This document shows, in pieces, positions 21,480 to 29,998 of a DNA stretch of 64,000 bases. Position numbers and translations under genes: made by a program. Every line of letters starts with the position of its first letter. The first letter of the stretch is position 1. This stretch comes from Psococerastis gibbosa (lineage: Eukaryota; Arthropoda; Insecta; Psocodea; Psocidae): positions 16,949,419 to 17,013,418 of the forward strand of contig OZ020486.1 in NCBI GenBank assembly GCA_963971405.1, read 5' to 3'. The notes below the pieces were generated by a model. The model saw only the letters and a list, made by a program, of their open reading frames with translations, was not told where the DNA came from and ran no database searches.

Positions 21480-21681
21480 ATGTGTTCTTCGATTGAAGAT
21501 GTGCATAACTTGCTGCAACCAACCACCATGGTGGCTATGGGCCATTCTTTTCAAGCGAGACCACCCAAAATTCGCAAGCAACCACGCGCTAAGACTGCCC
21601 CTAGCCGGCCCCTCAACTGGACTCCGGATCCATCAAAATTTTTGAGAAAAAATCAAAGAGTTCGTGATCCACCGCAAATAG
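21480..21681 (+). CDS. ENKUR: Enkurin exon 1
   Basis: 202 nt from ATG to ATAG|GTAAGC, phase 1 out. Encodes MCSSIEDVHNLLQ and a basic stretch with RPPKIRKQPRAK and DPSKFLRK. Family members also start with a short I..LI/LL motif followed by basic residues. An overlapping frame from 21463 does not splice in phase. Confidence 0.8.
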
Positions 21682-24138
21682 GTAAGCTATCATTTTAGCC
21701 CTACAGATTACATATTGTATCCGTACTAGTTAGCTGTACGGTGGTCTGTGAATAGAATTTAAAACCTACGGTACCCATAAGATTGACTTCTTTAAAAATA
21801 TCCGTTGAATATAATTTACGAAGTAATTTTTAATTTAATCAAATGTTTACAGTATGTCTAGCGAGGCGACGCATAAATATAAGCTTACGATGCCTGTAAA
21901 TTATAACACCTAATACTCTGGAAAATATTGTCCATTGCAGATGCTCCTATAAACTGTATCCGTATTTACTGAATATATAAAAAGTGAAAATAATAATTTT
22001 GTTAGAAATTTCGACATAAAAAGGCCCAGTACAAATGGACAGTTCGAACGCTGGTGAAATTTTTCATACGAGCAAATGGGTAGGTTCAAACCCCCACTGG
22101 CGTGTCGATTTTCCCCTCGACACGCCTGTGAAACCAGATATCTTCTGAAGACAAGTGAGCTCAGAATTAAACACGAACCCAGTTCTTCCCATGACAAATT
22201 TCTGAATGAATTACCGGAGTTCGAATTATTGTCCAATTATTTAGATAATGTTTTGCCATTTCTATAATAATATTTCGTTCTAGAGATGTCAATTGATAAT
22301 TTATTAATTTCCCATTGTAGATCGAAATGATTATAAATGCGTTTTGCAAGCACCTAGACCACCGATTCCAAAATCAGCTGCTCCACTAACTGCAAGGTCT
22401 CAGAAAAATTATGTCATGGAAAATGTGAAATTTGTGGAAAAATTGGAAGCAAAACAACCTGTCCAACGTATCGTCGTAAGTTGCCGAGGAGAACGACAAG
22501 ATATGAGTAAGTATATAAAAAGAGGAAAAAAAACTACGATAAAAGCAGCATTCGGTGTCAAAGTGGAGTAGGGCAGCAGGTTTGTGTGGTCCCATCAGGT
22601 GGTGAGGCCGCCACAGCTGACGCCAAAGCTCCAGGTATAGTGGTAAAATCCGAATTTATATAGAATTCGTTTGGGCACGAAAATCGATGAAATTACCAAA
22701 TTTACTTATTTTGCTGCTATCCATGGGAACGTCTAGAAATTATGCAATTATGAGGTCCTATATACAGTGTTTCCACAGGCCACAACAAAACCATGTCTAC
22801 TTAAGCCCTGAACTTTCCATCGAGCAGACCAAAGAACAATAGAATTCTAAACCTAATACCTTTTTAATGATCATGGGTTGATTTACATACATGCACATTG
22901 GTGTGCGAGTATTGAATTTGTTTAATTTAATTTAGATAGGCTACCTTTGCCTTGTTCAGAAAGAGGTGCCACTTTCAAGTCTTGCCTCAGCATGCTGAAA
23001 AAAAATTGCGCCTGCAAAGGAATCCGACGCACATAAATTAACTTGAGGAAATAAAAGTAATTGTGAACTTTAAACACTTTGGACAGAATTATTACATGAC
23101 CCGTCGTGTGCAATACAGCAGCTAGTACTGTGTGCATAAGCGACAGAACCAATTTTGTTAAAAAAAAAAAAAAAAAAAACTACTGTGGATTAGGGATCCT
23201 TTATTGAAAACATGAAATTTCACAAAATAGTAGTGCGAATAATTTTATTGGCTGGAGGATTTACTCGTGTAATAGAAACCTGGCCCTACTTTAATAACCT
23301 AGGCCTACTTTAATAAAGAATTTTGTATAATAGTATGTTACTAAGGAAAGTTTAAGTTTGTTACCACCGGACGTTTTCCAGCTCGCCTTCTGGAAGGAAA
23401 ACAATACCGAGAAAGTCGTTCATTCGGTCAAATACCAAAGTATTTGACAGCAAGGAAAAAAGCCTGGGACCGTGAATTGGATTGTCGGCAAAAAATGATT
23501 GCACAAGCAGATTTAGAAAAGAGCGATATGCCTGGCTACAGACAAGTCCCCGAAGAAGAAAGGCAGAGATTGCTCAAGGTACGAGTAAAGGTTATATTGT
23601 ATCAACTGAATTGTTTAGGCTTTTGCTCGCGTTTATTTCGATGTTTGTTCTCCTTCTCCAGACACCACGTTCGTTGACATGCACCTTACAATGTTCTTCC
23701 AATTTTGTTATTTATTTTTATTATAAAAGTTTAATCGCACACAAACGATTTAATGGATGTATCCGATTAACCTCTTCAATCGCCTCACTAAGTAACCTTA
23801 CTTGTGTCGAGTTACCTATACGACACGTCTCCGTTCGCAAGGTGTGCAGAGAAGTACAAGCACCTGGCCACCGAAGTCGCTAAAGTAAAAACTCGAAACC
23901 TTGCGCCTATATAGCATATACAGTATATAGCATTATTGTTTCTCCGTTTCAGGGCCTAAAGGAGCGATGGTCAGAAGTGTACAAGCAGTTCCAAGTTCTC
24001 CCAGTTATCTGTGACACAGTGCCCAAAATTAAGAGGAAACTATGCCTGGAAAGGCAAATCACAGAACTGGAAAAAGACATAGCACTCATTGAAAACAACC
24101 CGTTCATCTATTTGGAAGAGCAACACGACAATTATTAA
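21480..24138 (+). CDS. ENKUR: Enkurin (ciliary/flagellar calmodulin-binding adaptor)
   Basis: Five exons in one consistent phase chain: 21480-21681, 22321-22506, 22572-22634 (probable), 23382-23578 and 23953-24138, giving 277 aa, or 256 aa without the 63-nt exon. Enkurin is an axonemal microtubule-inner protein and adaptor that binds calmodulin and SH3 domains; the mammalian protein is about 256 aa. Visible features are a Pro-rich part (APRPPIPK, an SH3-ligand type), IPKYLTARKKAWDRE in the family's PKY/EYL position, and the enkurin domain near the C terminus, with PEEERQRLLKGLKERWSEVY, DTVPKIKRK and a final ELEKDIALIE helix. The start ATG at 21480 opens the only frame that splices correctly into exon 2. 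The stop TAA is at 24136-24138. It is convergent with NAGLU. Confidence 0.92.
22321..22506 (+). CDS. ENKUR: Enkurin exon 2
   Basis: 186 nt after CCATTGTAG, phase 1 to phase 1, donor A|GTAAGT. It carries LQAPRPPIPKSAAP, the likely SH3-binding stretch, and NYVMENVKFVEKLEAKQP. Confidence 0.88.
22572..22634 (+). CDS. ENKUR: Enkurin small exon, possible cassette
   Basis: 63 nt, phase 1 to phase 1, between a purine-rich acceptor (GGAGTAG) and G|GTATAG. Encodes QQVCVVPSGGEAATADAKAP, GC-rich compared with its flanks. It follows an intron of only 65 bp. Leaving it out keeps the frame (ATG A + CT gives T), so it may be skipped. The acceptor lacks a pyrimidine tract. Confidence 0.5.
23382..23578 (+). 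CDS. ENKUR: Enkurin exon, start of enkurin domain
   Basis: 197 nt after GTTTTCCAG, phase 1 in, phase 0 out at AAG|GTACGA. Encodes RLLEGKQYRESRSFGQIPKY and on to GYRQVPEEERQRLLK. SFGQIPKYL corresponds to the YG.TPEYL part of known enkurins. Confidence 0.93.
23703..23883 (-). repeat. SINE-like repeat, family X
   Basis: Minus-strand copy inside the last enkurin intron, with CGACACGTCTCCGTTCGCAA and CTGGCCACCGAAGTCG at its head end. Confidence 0.6.
23953..24138 (+). CDS. ENKUR: Enkurin last exon
   Basis: 186 nt after TTTCAG. Encodes GLKERWSEVYKQFQVLPVIC, DTVPKIKRKLCLERQITELE and KDIALIENNPFIYLEEQHDN with a final Y. This is the strongest match to the family (GLKKNWEEVHKEFQ...DSIPKK.RK...E.KQLE.DI..IE). 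The calmodulin-binding IQ-like segment would be in the first helix. Confidence 0.95.
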   Translation, partial: GLKERWSEVYKQFQVLPVICDTVPKIKRKLCLERQITELEKDIALIENNPFIYLEEQHDNY

Positions 24139-24298
24139 AACATCTTCTTGGAGTAGCATCAACAGCAAAGAGAAATAATGTACCTTTCTATCACTATTAA
24201 GTACTATTAATTATGAAACTTAAATTAAATTGTGTAGTCAAGTAATTTGTACGATCAATTTTATATGAGTATCTACCTACTTTATACTACTTTTGGGG

Positions 24299-24309
24299 TT
24301 TAATTTAAT
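24299..24309 (-). terminator. Candidate NAGLU polyadenylation signal (ATTAAA twice)
   Basis: Minus-strand ATTAAA at 24299-24304 and 24304-24309, about 220 nt past the NAGLU stop; no AATAAA lies nearer. Weak evidence on its own. Confidence 0.35.
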
Positions 24310-24391
24310 GGCTAGGCAATACGTGATAGTGATAAATGAATGTTTTCAATATTTCAGATTACGCACTGTACGGCCCTCGATACATTGTACA

Positions 24392-24397
24392 AATAAA
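24392..24397 (+). terminator. Enkurin polyadenylation signal
   Basis: AATAAA 254 nt after the enkurin stop. Cleavage just downstream would still fall short of the NAGLU stop at 24526. Confidence 0.6.
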
Positions 24398-24471
24398 ACA
24401 AGTCATAAACACAGCTCATGTTTCAACCTAGGGATCTATAGGCCCTCTATATACCTAGGTATTGTAGTATA

Positions 24472-24520
24472 GGAGAGATGAGATATTTACTCCCGCCAAG
24501 AATATTTTTATATTTCTGGT
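24472..24520 (+). repeat. Partial TATA-type foldback element (family G)
   Basis: GGAGAGATGAGATATTTACTC with CCCGCCAAGAATATTTTTAT resembles the left arm of 27801-27947; the right arm is absent. Lies in the NAGLU 3' untranslated region. Confidence 0.45.
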
Positions 24521-24525
24521 TAATC

Positions 24526-24885
24526 TTAATTTTCAGAGCAAGTGGTAGCTGCTACCACTCTTGGCAACGATGTTGGAGAAAATAGGTCTTCCGAAAAAAT
24601 ATCCTTTAGAATTCCCCAACTGTCATTAAAAGCTTTAACTATGTCTAAACTATTTCCCGACGGCTTAACAGGATATTCTTTGGTATCCAGTGTAAAAGGT
24701 ACTTCAACCGATTCAAGAATGACTTGATTAACGTGTGTCCGATTGTACAAGGGTCCCCCATTTAATGAAGCCTGCAGAGCTTCGAAGAACACTTTCCAGC
24801 GTGGCTTGTAAAAATCAGATAACATCCCAGACCATTGTTTGGCGGCGTAATCTCGAATTTCTCCACTTGGACCCCATAGAGTTAT
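24526..24885 (-). CDS. NAGLU: NAGLU exon 3
   Basis: Acceptor TGTTTCTAG, then ITLWGPSGEIRDYAAKQWSG, FYKPRWKVFFEALQASLNGG and the end VVAATTCSEN, TAA. The first part matches the NQ.TLWGP.G.I.DYA.KQ signature of the family. Confidence 0.96.
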   Translation of the reverse strand: MTLWGPSGEIRDYAAKQWSGMLSDFYKPRWKVFFEALQASLNGGPLYNRTHVNQVILESVEVPFTLDTKEYPVKPSGNSLDIVKAFNDSWGILKDIFSEDLFSPTSLPRVVAATTCSEN

Positions 24886-27800
24886 CTAGAAACAGAATCA
24901 ATGCATATTAGAAACTAAATTCATCAAAACATTTGTATAGTTTTAAGGCTGGGAACATTCAGTTATAATATAGCTTGGATTATAAATAAGAATTAAATAA
25001 ATAAATAAAATTTCCATTGTATTTCTCCTTTATGATTTCCATTTTTTTTAAATTTACAATTTTAACGAAGGTTTGCCACTTTTTCATAGGACAGTGTTGA
25101 ACTCACCTAATAACAAGGGAAAACTATTTAAAAGCTAAACAAATCTATCAAGCTACTCAGCTACTCCAAACCAAGCCAACTCGCGGGAGAGAATTCCAAT
25201 TTTTTTTTTTTTAATTTTTGACTAAATCAATTAGCCTAATTCCATATGTCATAGCCGCAAAGATATGGTCCCAAAAATAAATGCAGTTTTCGTAGAAAAT
25301 TTGCACTTTTGCACCTTAAAAATTTAACGATTAAGTAAGTGCATGATAAAAGGGCAGATCCAGCGGAAAATTTAAGGGGGCTGATCACAAGTTGTAAGTT
25401 TAAAAAGTAATTTTTTTGTTGAAAAGTTGAGTTTTATTAATTTTTTTTCTATGTATCTTATGAATTTACTAATTTAGGGGGTCATGACCACCCTGACCGC
25501 CCCCCCCCCCCACCCCGTAGATCCACCGTTGGTGCATTACACAGGTATTTAATAGAACAGCAGAAAAATCAGTATTTTTTAGGAAACTTGTAACTTTTAC
25601 AAATTTTTCATAAAACCATTTTCCTATCGTTGTGGCTGCGAAAGTGTGATACGGGGAATTAATTGTTGGCTACTTGTTTTCTTATTTTATATTTTTAGTT
25701 CCAATGTATTTTAAATGACACTAAATCATGGGTAAAATAGTAGCCCACACGAAACCTACTGCTTATATGATATGTACAAGCGATTTCGCTTGATATTTTT
25801 TAACGCTGAGCAATCTCGCATAATTACACATTAATATCGGATTTTGTTATTATCGTATGTTGTGATTTCTTGCAAATATAGCCTATACGATATGATATGA
25901 TCGAATGTCCGCTGTCCGCATAAACAACTTTTAAAAATCAAATTCATATTTTGCTAACACAGTTTTTATTTCAGAGAAAGACACATTATATTGCAGTTTT
26001 ATATATGGAGTATATAGCACTGACATTAAATTAACTTTGGTTGAAGAGGTGACCTCCACATTATAACCGAAATTAGAAGGTATAGAAAAACTGGACTTGG
26101 CGGGATTCGGACCCACGATCTACGCCTAAGATAGCGGTTAGGACGACGACGTTTGGCGTTGATCGTGGGTTCGAATCCCGCCAAGTCCAGTTTTTCTATA
26201 TCCTCTAATTTCGTTTTAAGGGAAAGAGGAAAACTCACTTGATTACGAGCGTTGAACTCGAATGATGCTCGCTCCTTGTTATTGGTGGCAGCAGCTTTGG
26301 CTCCCTCCAGCCAATGCCCCAGCAAGAACTTTTTATTTGTCAGCAGTACGTTGTCCAAATCATCCAATAACTTTAAAAATGTCTCAGACGTCGCATTGAA
26401 CTCACTGGCATCCCCAGCCTTGTACAAAATTAATAGTCGCTGATATAAAATGCCAGCAGCCAACTGGACGGTTTGTCTTGTCGTATCTACCAAGTCATGC
26501 AAAAAGAGGGGCGAGTTTCCAAGCGACGGATTAGAGGTAGCTGCAGACAGCATCGTTTGAAACGCTCTGTACACCTGTAATGATTGAGACATGGGATAGT
26601 CTAGATTCCTATACTCGTATAGTAGAGATATAGAACATGCAAGCGCGCCAAAAATATTTTTTGAATCCTGAACCTGGTGCCACGTTTCCTATGACCAGCA
26701 ATGGAAAAAACGTACCAAGTGGCCCCAGGATTAAAAAATATGGAGAATGTCCTATCTCCCCTTTATAGAACTCGAAGTCAGAAAATGTAGAGTAGTGGTA
26801 CAGACTCCGACTTCGTTGGTACGAATCCCACATTTGCTACACTTTCTAGCCCTGCTTCGGAGGGAGTGTCAGGCAGGTGGTCCCGGGCTTTCGTAGTTGA
26901 GTGTAAGAGCCCCATAAGGCGCCCATTCCACCGACCGGCTAGGGCTATTTACAAAAACGGTGATGACGTGGTGGCAGACATTCAAGACTTAGGTGGCAAC
27001 TCCACCGATCTCGCATTGCAGAATGCAAATGAAATGTTTGTTTTCCTCTATGCCATAGTTAAAATTGATCAATGATCATAGAGTAAAATCACAAACAAAC
27101 TAAAATTAAAAAATGGCTTCATGGGATATGTTAATTACAAACATTTTAATAGATTTCTATAAAAAGAAAAATTCTAATTTCCGTCAATGTCATTTGCATT
27201 CTGCAATGCGAGATCGATGGAAACCCCGCCTAAGTCTTGAATGTCTGCTACCACGTCACCGTTTTTGTAAATAGCCCTAGCTGGTCGGTGGAATGGGCAC
27301 CTTATAGCTATAACTCCGCTAGGTTGGCTTAGTAATAGAACCAAAAAATTTAAGTAGGTCCTAATACCGGTCTTGGAAATTGAGTATACTGCGGGCTATC
27401 ATCATTATTGTGTGGCAGAGACGTTTGCGGTGAAAAACAAACAAAGTTAGTCATAAAAGTCTAGTCGAATAGTTTGTGACATTGCATTGTGGGCTACGGC
27501 GGGATTTCCACATACGTCAATGGTCAATGGTAAATGTGATATGACGTTTTAGCAGACATTAAAGACACACTAGAAATGTCTCTACCACGTCAAAACCATA
27601 TTGACCATTGACGTATGTGGAAACCCCGCCTTAATATAACATAGCAGCTACTGTGTATGTGGGTAGGCCTTTCTACCGGCTATCGTTCATGCCTGGTGCG
27701 GAATATCATAATATCATTTCATTCATATTTTTCAATTTTTCATGGTTGAACCCCGGCCTTCTCCATCCTAAAAAAAGCTGCCAGCCAAGAGTTCTGTATA

Positions 27801-29998
27801 GGAGAGATGGGACATTCACGTCCCGCAAAAATATAGGCAATTTTTCTGATGCGCGTCTCCCTTGACCAGCCATTAAAAATACGTAGTAGGTGGCCACAAG
27901 GTTAAAAAAAAATATTTTTTTGAAGGGCTCAAATGTTCCATCTCTCCTATATAGGTCAGCCAATGGTAATGAATTGTAAAGAAACAACAGTGTTGCATTC
28001 ATTATTAGCCGGCCGCCATACCAAGTTGAATCCAGCGGACCAGAGCAGGTTCAAAGCTGCAGATAAATTGGTCGTGTACACAGTGCCGGTAGGGAAACAT
28101 GGTAGGACTTGTCCTGCTCACCTCCGAACTAATCGTGTGATTTCACTGTGTTTCCCAAGTGGTTCGGAATCCACTATAATCAGGAGGTCCACTGGAGTCC
28201 TATGGGCCCACACCGTGGCCTGGGACTGTGTCAAACCATACTACTACTACTGCATTCATTATTTATCTCAATTATCGTGTTCTGACAATATAGTCCTATA
28301 TTTAGCCTACGTTCCTGCCAATACATTAACATTTTATAAATTGTTTAACCTTATAGCGTATTATACTTTGGTAAAGGCTTTACATACCTCTTTCTTGTCG
28401 TACCAAGTAATTTCGGACATTCGAAGAGTAGGTAGTTTTGTTAGAATATTCTTTGCGATATGATCCCCATATGGTACTCTTACTTTCTTTTTACGTAATT
28501 TATAGCTTGATTTCTCCAAATCATAGTCATAAGCGGTTTTACGGAGAATCTGCCAGGCTTCATCTACTTTGAGGTCAAGCACACCGTATCTTCTGCGGAT
28601 GTAATCCGACAGCCATTCTGTAAGGTTCCGAATGTCTGTTTGTAATGAACCATCAAGAGTCAGGTCATACATAATATAATTCTGATCGATTCCCTCAGGG
28701 GTTATACCAGTGCCGACCATTGTCGAATTTGGAAAGGTTCTCCCATGAACAATTCCTTTATTCACCTTTTCCAAATGTCCATATAAACCAAGCTGTCCCC
28801 CAAAGTTATGGAGAGTACACCAGATGAAGGGCTGACCATAGTAGCTGTCGAACTGATCGAAGAATGGTGTTAGATCCGATTGCAAGTCGAGTATTAGCAT
28901 TTTACCAAGAGGTACACTAGTAACAAATGCTTTTACTTGTTCATTTCCCCAAAACGTATCCAAGAACATCCACCCCTGCACCATCCAAATAGCAGCTGGA
29001 TCTGCCTCGAAGATTCCCTGATAAATAGCTCGAGCAGTATCTGCCAAATACGCAGGTTCATTTGAGTCAGGGGTGTTTTCATTGAAGGTGTCGGCATTAT
29101 AGATATGGTCTGTTCCGAATTCAGCTATATATTCTCTCACAAACGCCCTACTTACCACTTGGAAAAGTGGGTCATTCGGAGATAATAAAAACGGACAGCA
29201 ATATTCATCCGGGAAGTCGTTCCAACGAGAAATGTTGGTACCTTTAGCTTCAGGAAAAACTCTTCGAAAATCGGGTGGCAAAATCCCGTTAAAAGCAGGA
29301 AGAACAGGCGTAATCCCAAGAACACGCATGCGATCCAAAATTTTGTGTTGTAGATCAATGCTTCTTTGGTGCCAACTGGGCGTCAGACCACCTCCGAAGC
29401 TTCGAATATTACCCATACGGCCCCATGCCAGAAACGCAGGTCCCGTAAAATTATCATGCACTACCCCAAGTCCATCATAAACCCTACGCCAAATTCCTTC
29501 CTGGGCGCCAAACGCCAGCGCGAGGTTGATGCCATTTAGGGCCATCCAATCAATTTCCCGCTCCCATCTGGTCCAGTCCCACCACACAAAACTATAGCTC
29601 GAAGTGCACACATTTTGATAATATTTATAAATATCCAAAGAAGCAACTGTTTCGTTGACAAAAGGGAATTCGTCTGGTAAAGCTAGCTGGTCACCGTCCC
29701 ATGATATGTGGCAATGGCAATATTTCTTGAGGTAATAGTGTACGCCCCATGCTGCCGCTACACCACTACTGCCCGCTACGTTTACAATGCCGCTTGTTGG
29801 TCCTCTGAACAAGGAAAATGTGTCTTTTCCATTGGAAGACAAATTAGGGTCTATAGTTATATTGAAAGAAGATATGCGAGAAGATCCGATTAGCCTTGTG
29901 ACCACTCCTGCTACTTCCGCAGCAGCATCTCCGCTGTCAACAAATCGACTAAAACTTGCAGGAAGACAAAATAAACAGAAAACTAGCACTTTCCACAT
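24526..29998 (-). CDS. NAGLU: Alpha-N-acetylglucosaminidase (lysosomal, GH89)
   Basis: Three exons on the minus strand: 29998-28388, 26574-26239 and 24885-24526, all joined in phase 0, giving 768 aa (the human enzyme has 743). It removes terminal alpha-N-acetylglucosamine from heparan sulfate in the lysosome. Residues 1-17 are a signal peptide (MWKVLVFCLFCLPASFS). The N-terminal small domain runs to about 115, the TIM barrel to about 450, and the helical C-terminal domain to the end. The two catalytic acids expected for GH89 are visible: E307 in DTFNE and E435 in GTGITPEGI. Typical stretches include WWDWTRWEREIDWMALNGIN, LAWGRMGNI, HNFGG and NQITLWGPSGEIRDYA. Several N-glycosylation sequons are present (NIT, NET, NFT, NIS, NST, NLT). 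Nothing suggests a pseudogene. Confidence 0.97.
24886..26238 (-). other. NAGLU: NAGLU intron 2
   Basis: 1353 bp. Contains a poly-C tract near 25500 and, at its 5' end (the high-coordinate side), the tRNA-like inverted pair at 26077-26215. I see no coding part. Confidence 0.8.
26077..26215. repeat. Inverted pair of tRNA-like SINE ends
   Basis: ACTTGGCGGGATTCGGACCC and GGGTTCGAATCCCGCCAAGT face each other, extended on both sides by ATAGAAAAACTGG / CCAGTTTTTCTATA and AATTAGAAGG / CCTCTAATT. The middle (about 50 bp) holds an imperfect GCCTAAGATAGCGGTTAGG. GGTTCGAATCC is a perfect pol III B box. It lies 24 bp from the donor of NAGLU exon 2. Confidence 0.75.
26239..26574 (-). CDS. NAGLU: NAGLU exon 2
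   Basis: 336 nt, 112 codons, acceptor CATTACAG and donor CAA|GTGAGT. It encodes VYRAFQTMLSAATSNPSLGN onward to ERASFEFNARNQ, the start of the helical C-terminal domain (LDDLD.VL..N..FLLG.WLE.A). Confidence 0.95.
26622..26762 (+). mobile_element. TATA-flanked foldback element (family G), copy 2
   Basis: Decayed ends GTAGAGATATAGAACATGC and its rough inverse GAGAATGTCCTATCTCCCC, flanked by TATA, with AAAATATTTTTTGAATCC / GGATTAAAAAATAT arms. In NAGLU intron 1. Confidence 0.55.
26790..27350 (+). repeat. tRNA-Glu-derived SINE split by a MITE
   Basis: The SINE head (GTAGTGGTACAGACTCCGAC) runs to about 26917 and its tail resumes at 27302 (TTATAGCTATAACTCCGCTA). Between them lies a complete family A MITE. 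The broken SINE point is the TTATAG seen intact in other copies, so the MITE jumped into an existing SINE. Confidence 0.85.
26918..27301 (+). mobile_element. MITE family A, copy 5, inside a SINE
   Basis: 384 bp with ends GGCGCCCATTCCACCGACC and its inverse (GGGCACC). Flanks are TAA on the left and TTA on the right. It contains the usual GTGGCAGACATTCAAGAC arm. Confidence 0.88.
27498..27630 (+). mobile_element. MITE family C, copy 2
   Basis: 133 bp, ends GGCGGGATTTCCACATACG and CGTATGTGGAAACCCCGCC, with ATGACGTTTTAGCAGACATT inside. Confidence 0.8.
27801..27947 (+). mobile_element. TATA-flanked foldback element (family G), copy 1
   Basis: 147 bp. Ends GGAGAGATGGGACATT and AATGTTCCATCTCTCC pair at 15 of 16 positions. 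TATA lies on both sides. Two further copies are in the same gene (26622-26762 and the partial copy at 24472). Confidence 0.75.
28005..28215 (-). repeat. Dispersed repeat, family Z
   Basis: Minus-strand copy of the 3270 repeat, with GGCCGCCATACCAAGTTGAA, CACCTCCGAACTAATCG and CCAAGTGGTTCGGAATCCAC. In NAGLU intron 1. Confidence 0.75.
28388..29998 (-). CDS. NAGLU: NAGLU exon 1 (537 codons in one exon)
   Basis: The start ATG (29998-29996) opens a signal peptide. The donor is GAG|GTATGT at 28387. The whole catalytic barrel is in this single exon. The open frame continues 8 residues past the donor (VCKAFTKV), which are intronic because the following exon resumes VYRAFQT in frame. Confidence 0.97.

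Noticed and set aside
21941..21971. Possible extra enkurin exon after CCATTGCAG
   Set aside because: In the required phase it reads DAPINCIRIY and then a stop; exon 2 at 22321 fits instead.
25350..25530. Transposon with poly-C end near CAGATCC
   Set aside because: The supposed ends (CAGATCCAGCGG and GTAGATCCACCG) are not inverse to each other and no target duplication is seen.
28005..28463. Part of a 176-codon plus-strand frame (27933-28463)
   Set aside because: Most of it lies over repeat Z and NAGLU intron 1; no domain seen.
29232..29480. Plus-strand frame of 82 codons opposite NAGLU
   Set aside because: Antisense shadow of the NAGLU barrel exon.
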